Positions 43,507-52,511 of a stretch of DNA of 64,000 nucleotides are shown piece after piece. Position numbers and translations under genes: made by a program. The notes under the pieces are model-generated. The model was not told the origin of the DNA, made no database searches, and saw only the letters and a program-made list of their open reading frames with translations. Source of the DNA: Candidatus Gastranaerophilales bacterium HUM_1 (lineage in GTDB: Bacteria > Cyanobacteriota > Vampirovibrionia > Gastranaerophilales > Gastranaerophilaceae); contig DAAY01000003.1 in assembly GCA_002103105.1 (NCBI GenBank), forward strand, positions 558,001 to 622,000, read 5' to 3'. The first letter of the stretch is position 1, and every line of letters begins with the position of its first letter.

Positions 43507-44004
43507 TTACATCAAATCTTTTAACATTTCTGCTAATTCTTTTTTTGCATTGTACAATCTTGATTTAACTGTTCCGACTGGGCAATTCAATTTCTTAGAA
43601 CATTCTTCATATGAATAACCGTTGATTTCGCAAATCATAATTACTTCTTTAAATTTTGGTTTAAGGCTATTTACTGCTTTTATAATAACTTTTTGCCTTT
43701 CTAAACTTGCAACTTTAGATTCTGGAGAAGTCTTTTTGTCTTTCAAGTTTGTCATAACTAAATCGTCAGATGTCGCGGTTGAAAAAACTCTGTGATATGC
43801 AGATTTTAGATAGTCCAGCGATGTGTTTTTTGTGATACAAGAAATCCAGCTTTTTATGGAGCCTTTTTCTTCGTATTTTTCAGCATTTTTCCAGATTTTT
43901 ACATAGACTTCTTGTTCTAAATCCTCATTGTCTTCTTTAGTAATAAGTCTAATTATGTTTTTTATGTTTTGTTTGTTTTCAGTAATTACTTTGTTTAAAT
44001 CCAT
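43507..44004 (-). CDS. ECF-family RNA polymerase sigma factor
   Basis: 165 residues. Region 2 is LITKEDNEDLEQEVYVKIWKNA (with DLEQEVYVKIW as the -10-binding helix) and region 4 is CEINGYSYEECSKKLNCPVG with the -35-binding helix GTVKSRLYNAKKELAEML. No region 3, as in extracytoplasmic-function sigma factors. It starts directly after the anti-sigma gene stop, and the upstream promoter carries a TGAAC-N16-CGTT pattern, so autoregulation is likely. Confidence 0.93.
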   Translation of the reverse strand: MDLNKVITENKQNIKNIIRLITKEDNEDLEQEVYVKIWKNAEKYEEKGSIKSWISCITKNTSLDYLKSAYHRVFSTATSDDLVMTNLKDKKTSPESKVASLERQKVIIKAVNSLKPKFKEVIMICEINGYSYEECSKKLNCPVGTVKSRLYNAKKELAEMLKDLM

Positions 44005-44349
44005 CTATTCAACCGCTATAAGTCCATACGAATCTACTGGAAGACCTAAGTCTTCTGAAGATAGTGCCGATCCATACTTCAAGGTGTCAGAAACATCAGT
44101 GTTGAAGTTTATAACCCCTAAAGTTGTTCCGCTAAACATAAGCATAAACAAAGCGCATGCAACTTTTATTTTAGCCAGATTTTTTCTTCGTTCTTTAAAA
44201 TAAGGCTTAACTTCTTGAAGAAGAGATGAAACTTTTTGCATTTTTTCGTGTTCAAGTCTGCAATCTTCGCATTCTTGAATGTGTTCATTCAATTCTTCTT
44301 CATCTCTAAAGGTGAAAAGTGCTTCGTATTTCGTACATTTATCTTTCAT
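44005..44349 (-). CDS. Zinc-finger-type anti-sigma factor
   Basis: 114 residues. The N-terminal HIQECEDCRLEHEKM has the H-x3-C-x2-C motif of zinc-binding anti-sigma domains (ZAS). One membrane helix follows near residues 60-82 (IKVACALFMLMFSGTTLGVI), with a short periplasmic tail. It should hold the adjacent ECF sigma at the membrane until an envelope signal arrives. The gene precedes its sigma factor, the reverse of the usual order, with no gap. Confidence 0.85.
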   Translation of the reverse strand: MKDKCTKYEALFTFRDEEELNEHIQECEDCRLEHEKMQKVSSLLQEVKPYFKERRKNLAKIKVACALFMLMFSGTTLGVINFNTDVSDTLKYGSALSSEDLGLPVDSYGLIAVE

Positions 44350-44372
44350 ATTTGTAACCTCTATACTTATAC

Positions 44373-44397
44373 AACGATGGTAATCTAAAAAAGTTCA
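44373..44397 (-). promoter_or_regulatory. ECF-type autoregulatory promoter
   Basis: On the minus strand, TGAAC (followed by a T run) is separated by exactly 16 bases from CGTT. This matches the general ECF pattern of GAAC-type -35 and CGT-type -10. It lies 24 bases upstream of the anti-sigma ATG 44349 and so likely drives the whole anti-sigma/sigma/Spy-like unit. Confidence 0.68.
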
Positions 44398-44487
44398 TTT
44401 TACTATTTTTAAAGTTAAAATATGTTTCAATTCCTTGTCTAAAGTTTTTTTTTATTGTAAAATATCAGATGTATAAGGGGAGAACTT

Positions 44488-44592
44488 ATGGAATTTTTTA
44501 GAAAACATCAAAAAGTGATTATAGGGATAATATGTTTCACATTCCTTGCTTGGACCTTTGGCTTGATGTTACTTCCACTGCTTGTAAAATAG
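44488..44592 (+). CDS. 34-aa small membrane protein
   Basis: ATG 44488 has a strong RBS (AAGGGGAGAA at 44475-44484) and encodes 34 residues: a short basic start MEFFRKHQKV, a hydrophobic stretch (IIGIICFTFLAWTFGLMLL) and an end PLLVK before TAG. It is too short for usual gene calls but has all signs of a translated microprotein. It lies 8 bases upstream of the M23 peptidase gene, in the operon that runs through lptD, lpxI and lpxB. Function unknown. Confidence 0.7.
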   Translation: MEFFRKHQKVIIGIICFTFLAWTFGLMLLPLLVK

Positions 44593-44599
44593 TATAAAA

Positions 44600-45760
44600 A
44601 TGAGAAAAACAAATATCTTAAAAAAAATATTAATATGCTGGATTATTCTAGGAACATTCGGATTAGGCGGTGTTTCTTCAATGGTTTGTGCCGCTCCAAC
44701 ATTACGTCAAAAATTAAATCAAACAAATGCGAAGAGAAATTACTTCCATCAAAAGAAAAAGCAAACAGATATTAAATTAAAAAATGAAAAAGATAAGTTG
44801 AGCAACAATCAACAAAAATTAGAAGTTGCCCATCAAGAATTGCAAACAACAACTGCACGTTATAATAATTTGGTTTCTAATTTATCATCTATGGAAGCTC
44901 AGTTAAATAATGCTATTGCAGAATTTAGAAGTATCGATGCTGCAATGAAATCTAGAATTAGACAGGTTTATAAGCATCAACGTTCTGGCATGTTTGAACT
45001 TATTTTGTCTGCAAAAGATGTTAATTCAATGCTTGATATGTTCTATTATGAAAAAATTGTTATCAAAGATGATTATCGTAGAATGCAAGCGGTGAAAGCT
45101 AAAGCAAATGAAATTGCTCGATTGAAAGTGCAAGTAGAATCTCAAAGAAGAGCTGTTGAAGCTTCAATTAGAGATATTAACAACCAAAGAGCTGTTATTC
45201 AGAATTCAATTGCTGAAAACAAATCAATGATTGAAAGATTGAAAAAAGATAAAAGTTACTACGAACGTTCTGAAAGAGAACTTGCAAGACAGTCTGCAAG
45301 TATTGAACATATGATTGCTAGTATGACTAGAAAACATCGTGGAACTTCTACGGTAAAGGTTTCTTCAACTGGCTTTATCAGACCTATTTCTGGCCCAATC
45401 ACATCTCCTTTTGGTTATAGGGTTCACCCAATATTCAAGAGCAGAATTTTCCACTCTGGTATAGATATTGCAGGTCCAAATGGTGGCTCAATTCATGCTT
45501 CAAATGATGGTCGAGTTATTTATGCTGGATGGTATGGAGGATATGGTAAAGTAGTAATTTTGGATCACGGTATAATCAATGGAAAACCAATCACAACATT
45601 GTATGGACACATGTCTGCTGTACTTGTAAGCAGTGGTCAAAATGTTAAAAAAGGTCAGACAATTGGTAGAGAAGGTTCAACTGGATATAGTACTGGTCCT
45701 CATTGTCACTTTGAGGTCAGAGAAAACGGAAAACCAGTGAGTCCGTTTGGATATATTTAA
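44600..45760 (+). CDS. M23-family peptidoglycan endopeptidase with coiled coil (EnvC/NlpD-like)
   Basis: 386 residues. An N-terminal signal or anchor (ILKKILICWIILGTFGLGGV), then an extended coiled coil (about residues 30-245), then an M23 (LytM) domain. The domain keeps GYRVHPIFKSRIFHSGIDIAG (first His and Asp zinc ligands) and GPHCHFEVRENGKPVSP (H-x-H), so it should be catalytically active, unlike EnvC itself. It would cleave peptide cross-links or regulate amidases at the wall. Confidence 0.92.
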   Translation: MRKTNILKKILICWIILGTFGLGGVSSMVCAAPTLRQKLNQTNAKRNYFHQKKKQTDIKLKNEKDKLSNNQQKLEVAHQELQTTTARYNNLVSNLSSMEAQLNNAIAEFRSIDAAMKSRIRQVYKHQRSGMFELILSAKDVNSMLDMFYYEKIVIKDDYRRMQAVKAKANEIARLKVQVESQRRAVEASIRDINNQRAVIQNSIAENKSMIERLKKDKSYYERSERELARQSASIEHMIASMTRKHRGTSTVKVSSTGFIRPISGPITSPFGYRVHPIFKSRIFHSGIDIAGPNGGSIHASNDGRVIYAGWYGGYGKVVILDHGIINGKPITTLYGHMSAVLVSSGQNVKKGQTIGREGSTGYSTGPHCHFEVRENGKPVSPFGYI

Positions 45761-45776
45761 AAAAGAAGGAATTTGA

Positions 45777-48050
45777 ATGAAAAGATATTTATTAGCAGCA
45801 GTTTTAATATTAGCGTTTTCTAATTCTTCTTATGCAGAGGATTTAGCCGATTCCCCTGTGTCTAATGTTCAGGATGTAATATTCCGTTCTTCTTTATCAA
45901 ATATGATTCCAGATGTAAACGGAACCCCTGATAATTACGACTATTCTTTTGATTATAGTGGTAGTGGAATGGGGATTTCTACAAAAGATATTGATGGCGA
46001 TAGAATGCCGTTTGTAAAACAAATGCGTCTAAAAATTTCTAATAAGTTGATGCAAGAAAAAGTTCAATCAACAGAGGATAAAAAGCCTTCTGAAAATAAA
46101 TTCAAATTCTGGACAAAGAAAAAGACCCAAGAAAAACAATCTGATTCTAATGTTCTTCAATCAGAATCAGATTTGGTGAATTCTATTCAGTCAGAAACTT
46201 CATCTGAAATTTCTGAAAACACTCTTTCTTTAGAAGGAGGAGTAAATGAGGAAGTTACAGAAAGACAGCTAATTTTGGATGCTGAGAATGTGAATTATGA
46301 TGAGGATACAGGAGATATGGTTGCGACAGGACGTCCTGTTTTAATTCTTCCTCCTCAAAATATAAAAATTGTTGCTGATAAAATGACTTATAACGATGAT
46401 TCTAATATCTTAAAGGGTATTGGAAATGTTATTGTATTTAAAGATGGAATGCCAACTAAGGGTAGTTACCTCGAAGTTGATATGAACGAAGAAACAATGG
46501 TTATGGATAATGTTGAATCCATAAGTGATACAACTATTATGGATGCGAAGAAAGCTATTCAAAAGGATGGTTTGATTATTCTTCATGATGGCAATTTCCA
46601 TTCAGAAGAATCCCAAGTATATCGTTTGATGTCTAGAATGGTTGGTCCAAGATTCCAAAATATGATTGTTCCTCGTGAATCTCAAGCGTTATTCTTTGGT
46701 GATCCAACTGGTAATAATGTAAGACTTGATATTGATGAAATTTATGTTGATGCTAGAAAAAATCATGATGTGTTTAAAGCAAAAGGTATTAAAGTCTATA
46801 AAGATGGTAAATATTTCTTTAAATGGCCAAGTTTAACTGCTTATACAAATAAAGAACACGATTATTTTGAAGCAAACTATCCTGAATTTGGGACAAGAAG
46901 AAAAGTAGGTTTGTTTGTAGGGCCTGGGTTTGTATTTGGTGGACCTGGAGGTTCTGTAATCAAAGCTATTCCATTTTTGAATTATCAACACAAGTTTGGA
47001 TTTGGTGGTGCTGTTAAGTATTTTAATACTTTCAATAAAACGGAACTCGGTTATGCTTCTGCTGCGGATATTTTCTTCTTAAAAGGTATCCAAAGGCTAG
47101 ATGATCACTTGTATTTGCAATATGCAGCAAATTCGTTCATGGATGAATGGTTTTTAGGTCGTCAAATGCCAAAGTATATGGCGGAAGTATATTATGACAG
47201 AGGTTATAATAATAAAGATTTCTTAGCTAAAAATATGGATTTAGGTTTCCGTCATAGATTTGGTGTTGGTTTGATGCAAGATAATGACAGAAACTTCTAT
47301 GGTGAAAAGTTAGATTCTAATAATATCTCTACAACAAGATTTAGATATATGGCGGAATTGAACCAACATATTTGGCATTATAAAAACGAAGAAAAAAGAA
47401 TTGTGGCAGATGCTGGTTTTGTAATGCAGGGTTCTGCTGCTATTTATGGTACAGGCGATACTCAGTTTATTGGTAGAGTTGGTCCTAGAGTTCACCTACA
47501 ATATAAAAATTGGATGCAAGATATTGGATATTTCATATCTGGATATTCTGACCAAACTCCATTGCCACGATATGATGCTTATAGATATGGTCACCAGAGT
47601 GTGTATCTGTCAGAAGCTTTCAGAGTTTGTAAGTATTTGTCTGTTGGTTGGGCAGGGAATATTAACCTTTCTGATGATGCTCCAAATGGGAAATTGTTCC
47701 AAGAAAATGCTTTCTTGTTTTCAATTGGGCCAGATGATTTGAAAATTAATTTAGGTTATGACTTTGTTCGTCAAACAACTTATTTTGGTTTTAATGTTGC
47801 ATTTGACACAAAAGGAACAACTGTTACTTATAAAAAAATGGAAATAAAAAATCCAGAAAGATTAGGTAAAAATCAAAACAAAGATGATGAAGGAGAAAAA
47901 AGAAAAATAGCCTTTTCTCAATCTAAAAACGATTCAGAAGTTCCCGTTACAAATAAAAAATCAAAAGCTGGAGCAAGCGAAAAACCTAAAGTTCTAGAAT
48001 ACGCAGAAGTAATAGATATAGAAGATCCGGATAAGGAAACTATTCAATAA
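45777..48050 (+). CDS. LptD-like LPS transport outer-membrane protein
   Basis: 757 residues with a signal peptide (LLAAVLILAFSNSSYA). A disordered Ser/Glu/Lys region precedes an OstA/LptA-like beta-jellyroll with NVNYDEDTGDMVATGRPVLI and MTYNDDSNILKGIGNVIVF. A C-terminal beta-barrel follows with alternating hydrophobic and aromatic strands to about residue 700, and a charged tail to residue 757. This matches LptD, the LPS translocon. The Cys pairs typical of proteobacterial LptD are absent, as in cyanobacterial homologues. It sits 16 bases after the M23 gene and upstream of lpxI and lpxB. Confidence 0.85.
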   Translation: MKRYLLAAVLILAFSNSSYAEDLADSPVSNVQDVIFRSSLSNMIPDVNGTPDNYDYSFDYSGSGMGISTKDIDGDRMPFVKQMRLKISNKLMQEKVQSTEDKKPSENKFKFWTKKKTQEKQSDSNVLQSESDLVNSIQSETSSEISENTLSLEGGVNEEVTERQLILDAENVNYDEDTGDMVATGRPVLILPPQNIKIVADKMTYNDDSNILKGIGNVIVFKDGMPTKGSYLEVDMNEETMVMDNVESISDTTIMDAKKAIQKDGLIILHDGNFHSEESQVYRLMSRMVGPRFQNMIVPRESQALFFGDPTGNNVRLDIDEIYVDARKNHDVFKAKGIKVYKDGKYFFKWPSLTAYTNKEHDYFEANYPEFGTRRKVGLFVGPGFVFGGPGGSVIKAIPFLNYQHKFGFGGAVKYFNTFNKTELGYASAADIFFLKGIQRLDDHLYLQYAANSFMDEWFLGRQMPKYMAEVYYDRGYNNKDFLAKNMDLGFRHRFGVGLMQDNDRNFYGEKLDSNNISTTRFRYMAELNQHIWHYKNEEKRIVADAGFVMQGSAAIYGTGDTQFIGRVGPRVHLQYKNWMQDIGYFISGYSDQTPLPRYDAYRYGHQSVYLSEAFRVCKYLSVGWAGNINLSDDAPNGKLFQENAFLFSIGPDDLKINLGYDFVRQTTYFGFNVAFDTKGTTVTYKKMEIKNPERLGKNQNKDDEGEKRKIAFSQSKNDSEVPVTNKKSKAGASEKPKVLEYAEVIDIEDPDKETIQ

Positions 48051-48051
48051 T

Positions 48052-48669
48052 ATGATAGATGTAGTTAAGAATGAATTAATTGAATACGGCAAACTTGCTG
48101 GGGTTAAGAATTTTACTCCAGGATTTTCTGGTAATCTTTCTGCTAGATGTGGAAATGAAATTTTGATAACCGCAACAGGTACAGCTAATGGATATTTATC
48201 AGAAGATGATTTTGCATTGATTGATTTTGAAGGAAATATAATTGGCGGAAATAAAAAACCTTCAAGTGAGAAAATGCTCCACGTTGAATTTTATAAACAG
48301 CGTGAAGATATAAATTATATTTTCCATGTTCATTCTCCATATTTAACCGCTTTTTCTGCTGCTGGAAAAGCATTAGACAAAAATATTTTGGCAGAAATTG
48401 TTTATTGCTTTGATTATATTCCCCTTGCTGAATATGCTCTCCCTGGGTCAAAAGAGCTTGTTGAAAATACATCTAAATTCTTCAAAGATTTTGATGTCGT
48501 TTTGATGGCAAATCATGGAGTTATTGTTGGCGGAAAAGATGTTAAGGATGCTTATTTAAAATTAGAATTGTGTGAGGCGTATGCTCAGACGGTTCTCTTT
48601 TCAAATCTTCTTGGAGGTGCTAAAATGTTACCGAGTGAAGAAGTTAAAAAGATTTATTCATTAAGATAA
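48052..48669 (+). CDS. Class II aldolase/adducin-family protein
   Basis: 205 residues. The zinc-dependent aldolase fold has FTPGFSGNLSAR, ITATGTANGYL, the HxH metal site NYIFHVHSPYLTAF and the third His in MANHGVIVGG. The family includes fuculose- and ribulose-phosphate aldolases and methylthioribulose dehydratase; substrate cannot be assigned. It starts one base after the LptD-like gene within the LPS operon, which hints at a sugar-phosphate role, but only by position. Confidence 0.88.
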   Translation: MIDVVKNELIEYGKLAGVKNFTPGFSGNLSARCGNEILITATGTANGYLSEDDFALIDFEGNIIGGNKKPSSEKMLHVEFYKQREDINYIFHVHSPYLTAFSAAGKALDKNILAEIVYCFDYIPLAEYALPGSKELVENTSKFFKDFDVVLMANHGVIVGGKDVKDAYLKLELCEAYAQTVLFSNLLGGAKMLPSEEVKKIYSLR

Positions 48670-48691
48670 ACAGTAAAAGAGGAAAATTATC

Positions 48692-49507
48692 GTGACAATT
48701 ACATTAGATAATAAACAAGGTTTGATAGCAGGAGATGGTATATTGCCAATCAAGATGGCTCAATATGCAAAAGAAAACGGCTTTGAAGTTGTATGTATTT
48801 CTCTTGCACATGATAACGAAAGAGAATTGAAAAAATATTGCTCTAAAGTTTATTCTTGCCACCCAGGAGAAGTTAATAAAATTGAAGCAATTTTGAAAGA
48901 TGAAGGAATTAAACAACTTACTTTCTTAGGCAAAGTTCATAAAAAAGTTCTTTTACAACTTCACAAGTTTGATAAAAGAGCCGTTGATTTAATTAAAGAA
49001 GCAACAAGATTGAACGATGACCAAGTTATGTTGATGATTGTTTCTGAACTTGCAAAGATTGGTGTTGAAGTTTTAGACCAAACAATTTTCATTAAGAATT
49101 TAATGATTCCAGCTGGTGTTTTAGGTTGCCACAAACCAACTGATGCTCAAATGGAAGATGTAAATTATGGCTTTTGGTTGGCAAAAGAAATGGGTAAATT
49201 AGATGTTGGTCAATCTGTTGTAATTAAAGATAAAATGATTATGGCAGTAGAAGCAATTGAGGGTACAGATGTTTGTATCAAACGTGGTGCAAAGCTTGCA
49301 AAAGACGGGGCTGTAATTGTCAAAGTTGCAAAACCAAAACAAGATAAGAGATTTGATATTCCAGCTATTGGGATGAGAACTCTTAGAACAATGCGTCACT
49401 ATCACGCTTCTTTGATTGCGGTAGAAGCGAATGAAACAATTATTGTTGACCAAGAAAAAGTTGTGAACTACGCTGATAAGCACAATATAGTTATAATGGC
49501 AGTATAG
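48692..49507 (+). CDS. lpxI: UDP-2,3-diacylglucosamine pyrophosphatase LpxI
   Basis: 271 residues from GTG 48692 (AGAGG upstream). It hydrolyses UDP-2,3-diacylglucosamine to lipid X in the lipid A route, and replaces LpxH in some bacteria. DUF1009 features are GLIAGDGILPIKMAQYAKEN, LTFLGKVHKKVLLQ, GIKRGAKL-like CIKRGAKLAKDGAVIVK and FDIPAIGMRTLRTM. The stop abuts the lpxB start, and LpxI-LpxB perform consecutive steps. Confidence 0.94.
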   Translation: MTITLDNKQGLIAGDGILPIKMAQYAKENGFEVVCISLAHDNERELKKYCSKVYSCHPGEVNKIEAILKDEGIKQLTFLGKVHKKVLLQLHKFDKRAVDLIKEATRLNDDQVMLMIVSELAKIGVEVLDQTIFIKNLMIPAGVLGCHKPTDAQMEDVNYGFWLAKEMGKLDVGQSVVIKDKMIMAVEAIEGTDVCIKRGAKLAKDGAVIVKVAKPKQDKRFDIPAIGMRTLRTMRHYHASLIAVEANETIIVDQEKVVNYADKHNIVIMAV

Positions 49508-50632
49508 ATGAAAAAGATTTTTATTATCACAGGTGAATATTCAGGTGACATTCATGCTTCAAATGTTGTTAAAGAATTGAGAGCTTTGAATTCTGATGTT
49601 CAAATTGAAGGCATAGGTGGAATTAATCTTGAATCTCAAGGTGTTAAGCTTTTTACTAATCAAGATAAAATGTCTGCAATGGGAATCTCTTCTCAAATTT
49701 TGATAAATCATATCAAATTGGGTAAGGCTGTTGTAGATTATTTGAAAAATGAATATAAGCCTGATTTGGTTTTATTGATTGATTACGGAGCTTTCAATTT
49801 ATGTGTCGCAAAATTTTTGCATGATGCAGGGATAAAGATTTTTTATTATATCCCTCCACAAGTTTGGGCAAGTAGAAAATATAGAATTAAATTTATCCAA
49901 AAGTTTGTGGATAAGGTTTTGTGTATTTTCCCATTTGAAAAACCTCTTTATGCTCAATATGGGATAGATACTCACTATTGTGGTCATCCGCTTGTTTCTC
50001 AGCTTCCTCCTGCTGCTGGAAGAAGAGAATTTTTTAGAAATCATGGTCTTGATGTTGAAAAAAGACTTGTTTCAGTTTTCCCTGGTTCAAGGGAGTTTGA
50101 ACTAAAAAACTTGATGCCAGTATTTAAAGAAGCTGTTAGAAGATTAAAAGATAGACATTCTGATTTGCAGTTCTGCATATCTCATGCTCCAAATTTATCT
50201 GATGAAGTTTATGAAAAATATCTTGGCGATTGTGATATTAAAGTTATCAAAGGCGAGAACCAAGCGTTGTTGAGTGTTTCTGATGCGTTAATTTTAGCTT
50301 CTGGAACAGTTGCTTTGGAAGCTTGTTTGTACAAAACTCCAATGATTATTGCTTATAAAGGACCTCAAATTTTGTATTGGTTGTATTTATTAGTAAGATG
50401 TATAAAAAGAGTTTGTCTCCCAAATATTATTGCTGATAAGGACATTGTCCCAGAAATTTTACAATCAAAAGCAACTCCTATGAATATTGTTTACGAAATT
50501 GAAGAGATTTTGTATAATTCTGAAAGACGAGAACAAATGATTAAAGATTTGGGTCGTGTTAAAGAACAACTTTCAGATAAAAATTCTGCTCTTGAAGTTG
50601 CAAAAGTTATCGATACAGAATTGTTTTCGTAA
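49508..50632 (+). CDS. lpxB: Lipid-A-disaccharide synthase
   Basis: 374 residues. A GT19 glycosyltransferase that joins lipid X to UDP-2,3-diacylglucosamine to make the lipid A disaccharide. GEYSGDIHASNVVKEL at the N-terminus, IYYIPPQVWASR-like FYYIPPQVWASR, VFPGSREFELKNLMP and SGTVALEACLYKTPMIIAY are diagnostic. It starts on the base after the lpxI stop. Confidence 0.96.
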   Translation: MKKIFIITGEYSGDIHASNVVKELRALNSDVQIEGIGGINLESQGVKLFTNQDKMSAMGISSQILINHIKLGKAVVDYLKNEYKPDLVLLIDYGAFNLCVAKFLHDAGIKIFYYIPPQVWASRKYRIKFIQKFVDKVLCIFPFEKPLYAQYGIDTHYCGHPLVSQLPPAAGRREFFRNHGLDVEKRLVSVFPGSREFELKNLMPVFKEAVRRLKDRHSDLQFCISHAPNLSDEVYEKYLGDCDIKVIKGENQALLSVSDALILASGTVALEACLYKTPMIIAYKGPQILYWLYLLVRCIKRVCLPNIIADKDIVPEILQSKATPMNIVYEIEEILYNSERREQMIKDLGRVKEQLSDKNSALEVAKVIDTELFS

Positions 50633-50670
50633 TAAAACTTATCAATTCCGCAATTTTTAACCTTCCTACT

Positions 50671-50679
50671 TGTTATAAT
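50671..50679 (+). promoter_or_regulatory. Extended -10 element before the 580-aa gene
   Basis: TGTTATAAT is an extended -10, about 22 bases before ATG 50702. No clear -35. Confidence 0.45.
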
Positions 50680-50701
50680 AAATAGTAGGTTAGATGATTT
50701 C

Positions 50702-52444
50702 ATGATAAATACAGTATCTCAAAATTATAAAAAAGATAACCCATTTGACTTGGTGTCTAAAAGACCTCAACAGTCAAATAGCTATTGGTTACAATCTCAA
50801 AATACTATTCAGAATTCAGATATTGTTGAAATTAATAATAAAGATGAGAAAAAGTTATCAATCCCTAAAATTCAAATTTTAACCCCAGAAGAAGCAAGAA
50901 AAACTAATAATGCAAAACTTATTGGTTTATCAATTGCAGGTGCAGTTGTTTTAACTGCGGCGGGAATTTTCTTTGTTTTGAAAGGTGGACCTAAAGGAAT
51001 TTCTAAAGGGTTCAAAAAATTACAAAATCACTTAGAATACAAAGTCCAACAATCAAAATTAAATAATATGAGCGACACTCCGCTTAATCGTTTTTATGTT
51101 TATATGATTGGCAAATTGGACAAATTTCAACATCGTTCAGAGGCTATCAATAATTATACAAGTTTAAAAGATTCTGCATTTAAAAAGATAATGTATTTGT
51201 CAAAGCCGTCAAGATACTTGCATCAAGTTACAACTAGATTGTTTGAAAAGATTGGTCGTCAAGCTGTTGTAAATGCGTATAAAAAGTCAGAAAAATCCTT
51301 TAATTTGGCTCGTGATATGGCAGCAGGAACAAGTATGAAAGCATTCTCTCGTAAAGCTGGGGAAATTGTTGAAATTAATGGAGTTAAAAAGACAAGAATT
51401 CAATGGTTAGAGCATCTTCTCAAAATGGATGATGATTTAGCAAAATCATATGAAAAATATTTTGGTGAAGAACCTCGTTCTAGTAGATATTTAAGAATTA
51501 AAAAATCTGCAAAAGAATTAGAAGAACATTTCAAAGATTTAAAAACTTTCTGGTCTGCTGATTTGGTGAGATCTTTTATGGCAGAAGATGCTATTGGTGC
51601 AGAAAAAACTGCTATTCAAAAATTGGTTAAAGGTCATAGAAAAGATATTTCTTATTCTCTAAAAGATTTCCACACTGATACTGATAAAATGATTATCCAA
51701 ATGACTCATTCTATCAGTCATAATGATATTGCAAAAATCAATATGCTAAGAAATATTAGGCAATCTATATATAAATATATTCAATCAGGAACAAATGATG
51801 GCAAAATTAGAAAAGAAATTTTGTCAGGTGCTGATGATTTCAGAGCAGAAATTGCAAAGGCAATAAAAGATAATTCAATGGATAAGGAAGTTGCAACAAA
51901 CTTACTTGAAAATATTACTGAGTTAAGAGGAATGGTTGTAAACTTCAAATCAGGTAAGGTCGAAGAAATGTTAGATATTTATAAAAAACTTCTACCAGAA
52001 TCTGATTATAAAACTGTTGAAAAATTCTACCGTGAAGGTGTAAAAAATCTTGATAAATCCATAAAAATAGAAACAGATGATTTTATAAGCAAGGTTAGAG
52101 ATTTAGCTCTTGGTTCTGCTCCAACAGATGTTTTGACAATCTTAGGAGGTCTTGGAACTTTGGGTTACTACTTAGGAAAATCAAAAGATTCAGACGAAAG
52201 AGTTTCAATTTCTTTGAAATATGGATTCCCTGCAATTGCTGGTTTAGGTGTTTCATTGTATGGTAACGCAAAATTGTATGCAGGAACTAAAGCTATGGCT
52301 CTAGGTATCGGTTCTTCAATAATTATTGGTAAAATTGGTAATTTCTTAGATAAAAAATTAAAAGAGTACCAACAATCAAAAAGAGGTTTGCCTCCAAATA
52401 CTGAAACCTTAGCTAAAACGAAAAAAGATAATAAAGTTGCCTAA
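50702..52444 (+). CDS. Large hypothetical membrane-associated protein, 580 aa
   Basis: The first 75 residues are polar and low in complexity (NTVSQNYKKDNPFDLVSKRP). A helix near residues 78-98 (LIGLSIAGAVVLTAAGIFFV) follows. The middle 350 residues are helical and Lys/Asp/Glu-rich with a few hydrophobic patches. Two to three C-terminal hydrophobic segments (ILGGLGTLGYYLG, YGFPAIAGLGVSLYG, MALGIGSSIIIG) end the protein before a Lys-rich tail. No known domain is recognised. It could be an integral envelope or secretion-linked protein; nothing in the sequence decides this. Confidence 0.72.
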   Translation: MINTVSQNYKKDNPFDLVSKRPQQSNSYWLQSQNTIQNSDIVEINNKDEKKLSIPKIQILTPEEARKTNNAKLIGLSIAGAVVLTAAGIFFVLKGGPKGISKGFKKLQNHLEYKVQQSKLNNMSDTPLNRFYVYMIGKLDKFQHRSEAINNYTSLKDSAFKKIMYLSKPSRYLHQVTTRLFEKIGRQAVVNAYKKSEKSFNLARDMAAGTSMKAFSRKAGEIVEINGVKKTRIQWLEHLLKMDDDLAKSYEKYFGEEPRSSRYLRIKKSAKELEEHFKDLKTFWSADLVRSFMAEDAIGAEKTAIQKLVKGHRKDISYSLKDFHTDTDKMIIQMTHSISHNDIAKINMLRNIRQSIYKYIQSGTNDGKIRKEILSGADDFRAEIAKAIKDNSMDKEVATNLLENITELRGMVVNFKSGKVEEMLDIYKKLLPESDYKTVEKFYREGVKNLDKSIKIETDDFISKVRDLALGSAPTDVLTILGGLGTLGYYLGKSKDSDERVSISLKYGFPAIAGLGVSLYGNAKLYAGTKAMALGIGSSIIIGKIGNFLDKKLKEYQQSKRGLPPNTETLAKTKKDNKVA

Positions 52445-52511
52445 AATATCCTCAATTTGCAGTATGGTCTAATATTGCTTTTCTGATAAAATTTGCTATG
52501 AGGGGAGAATT

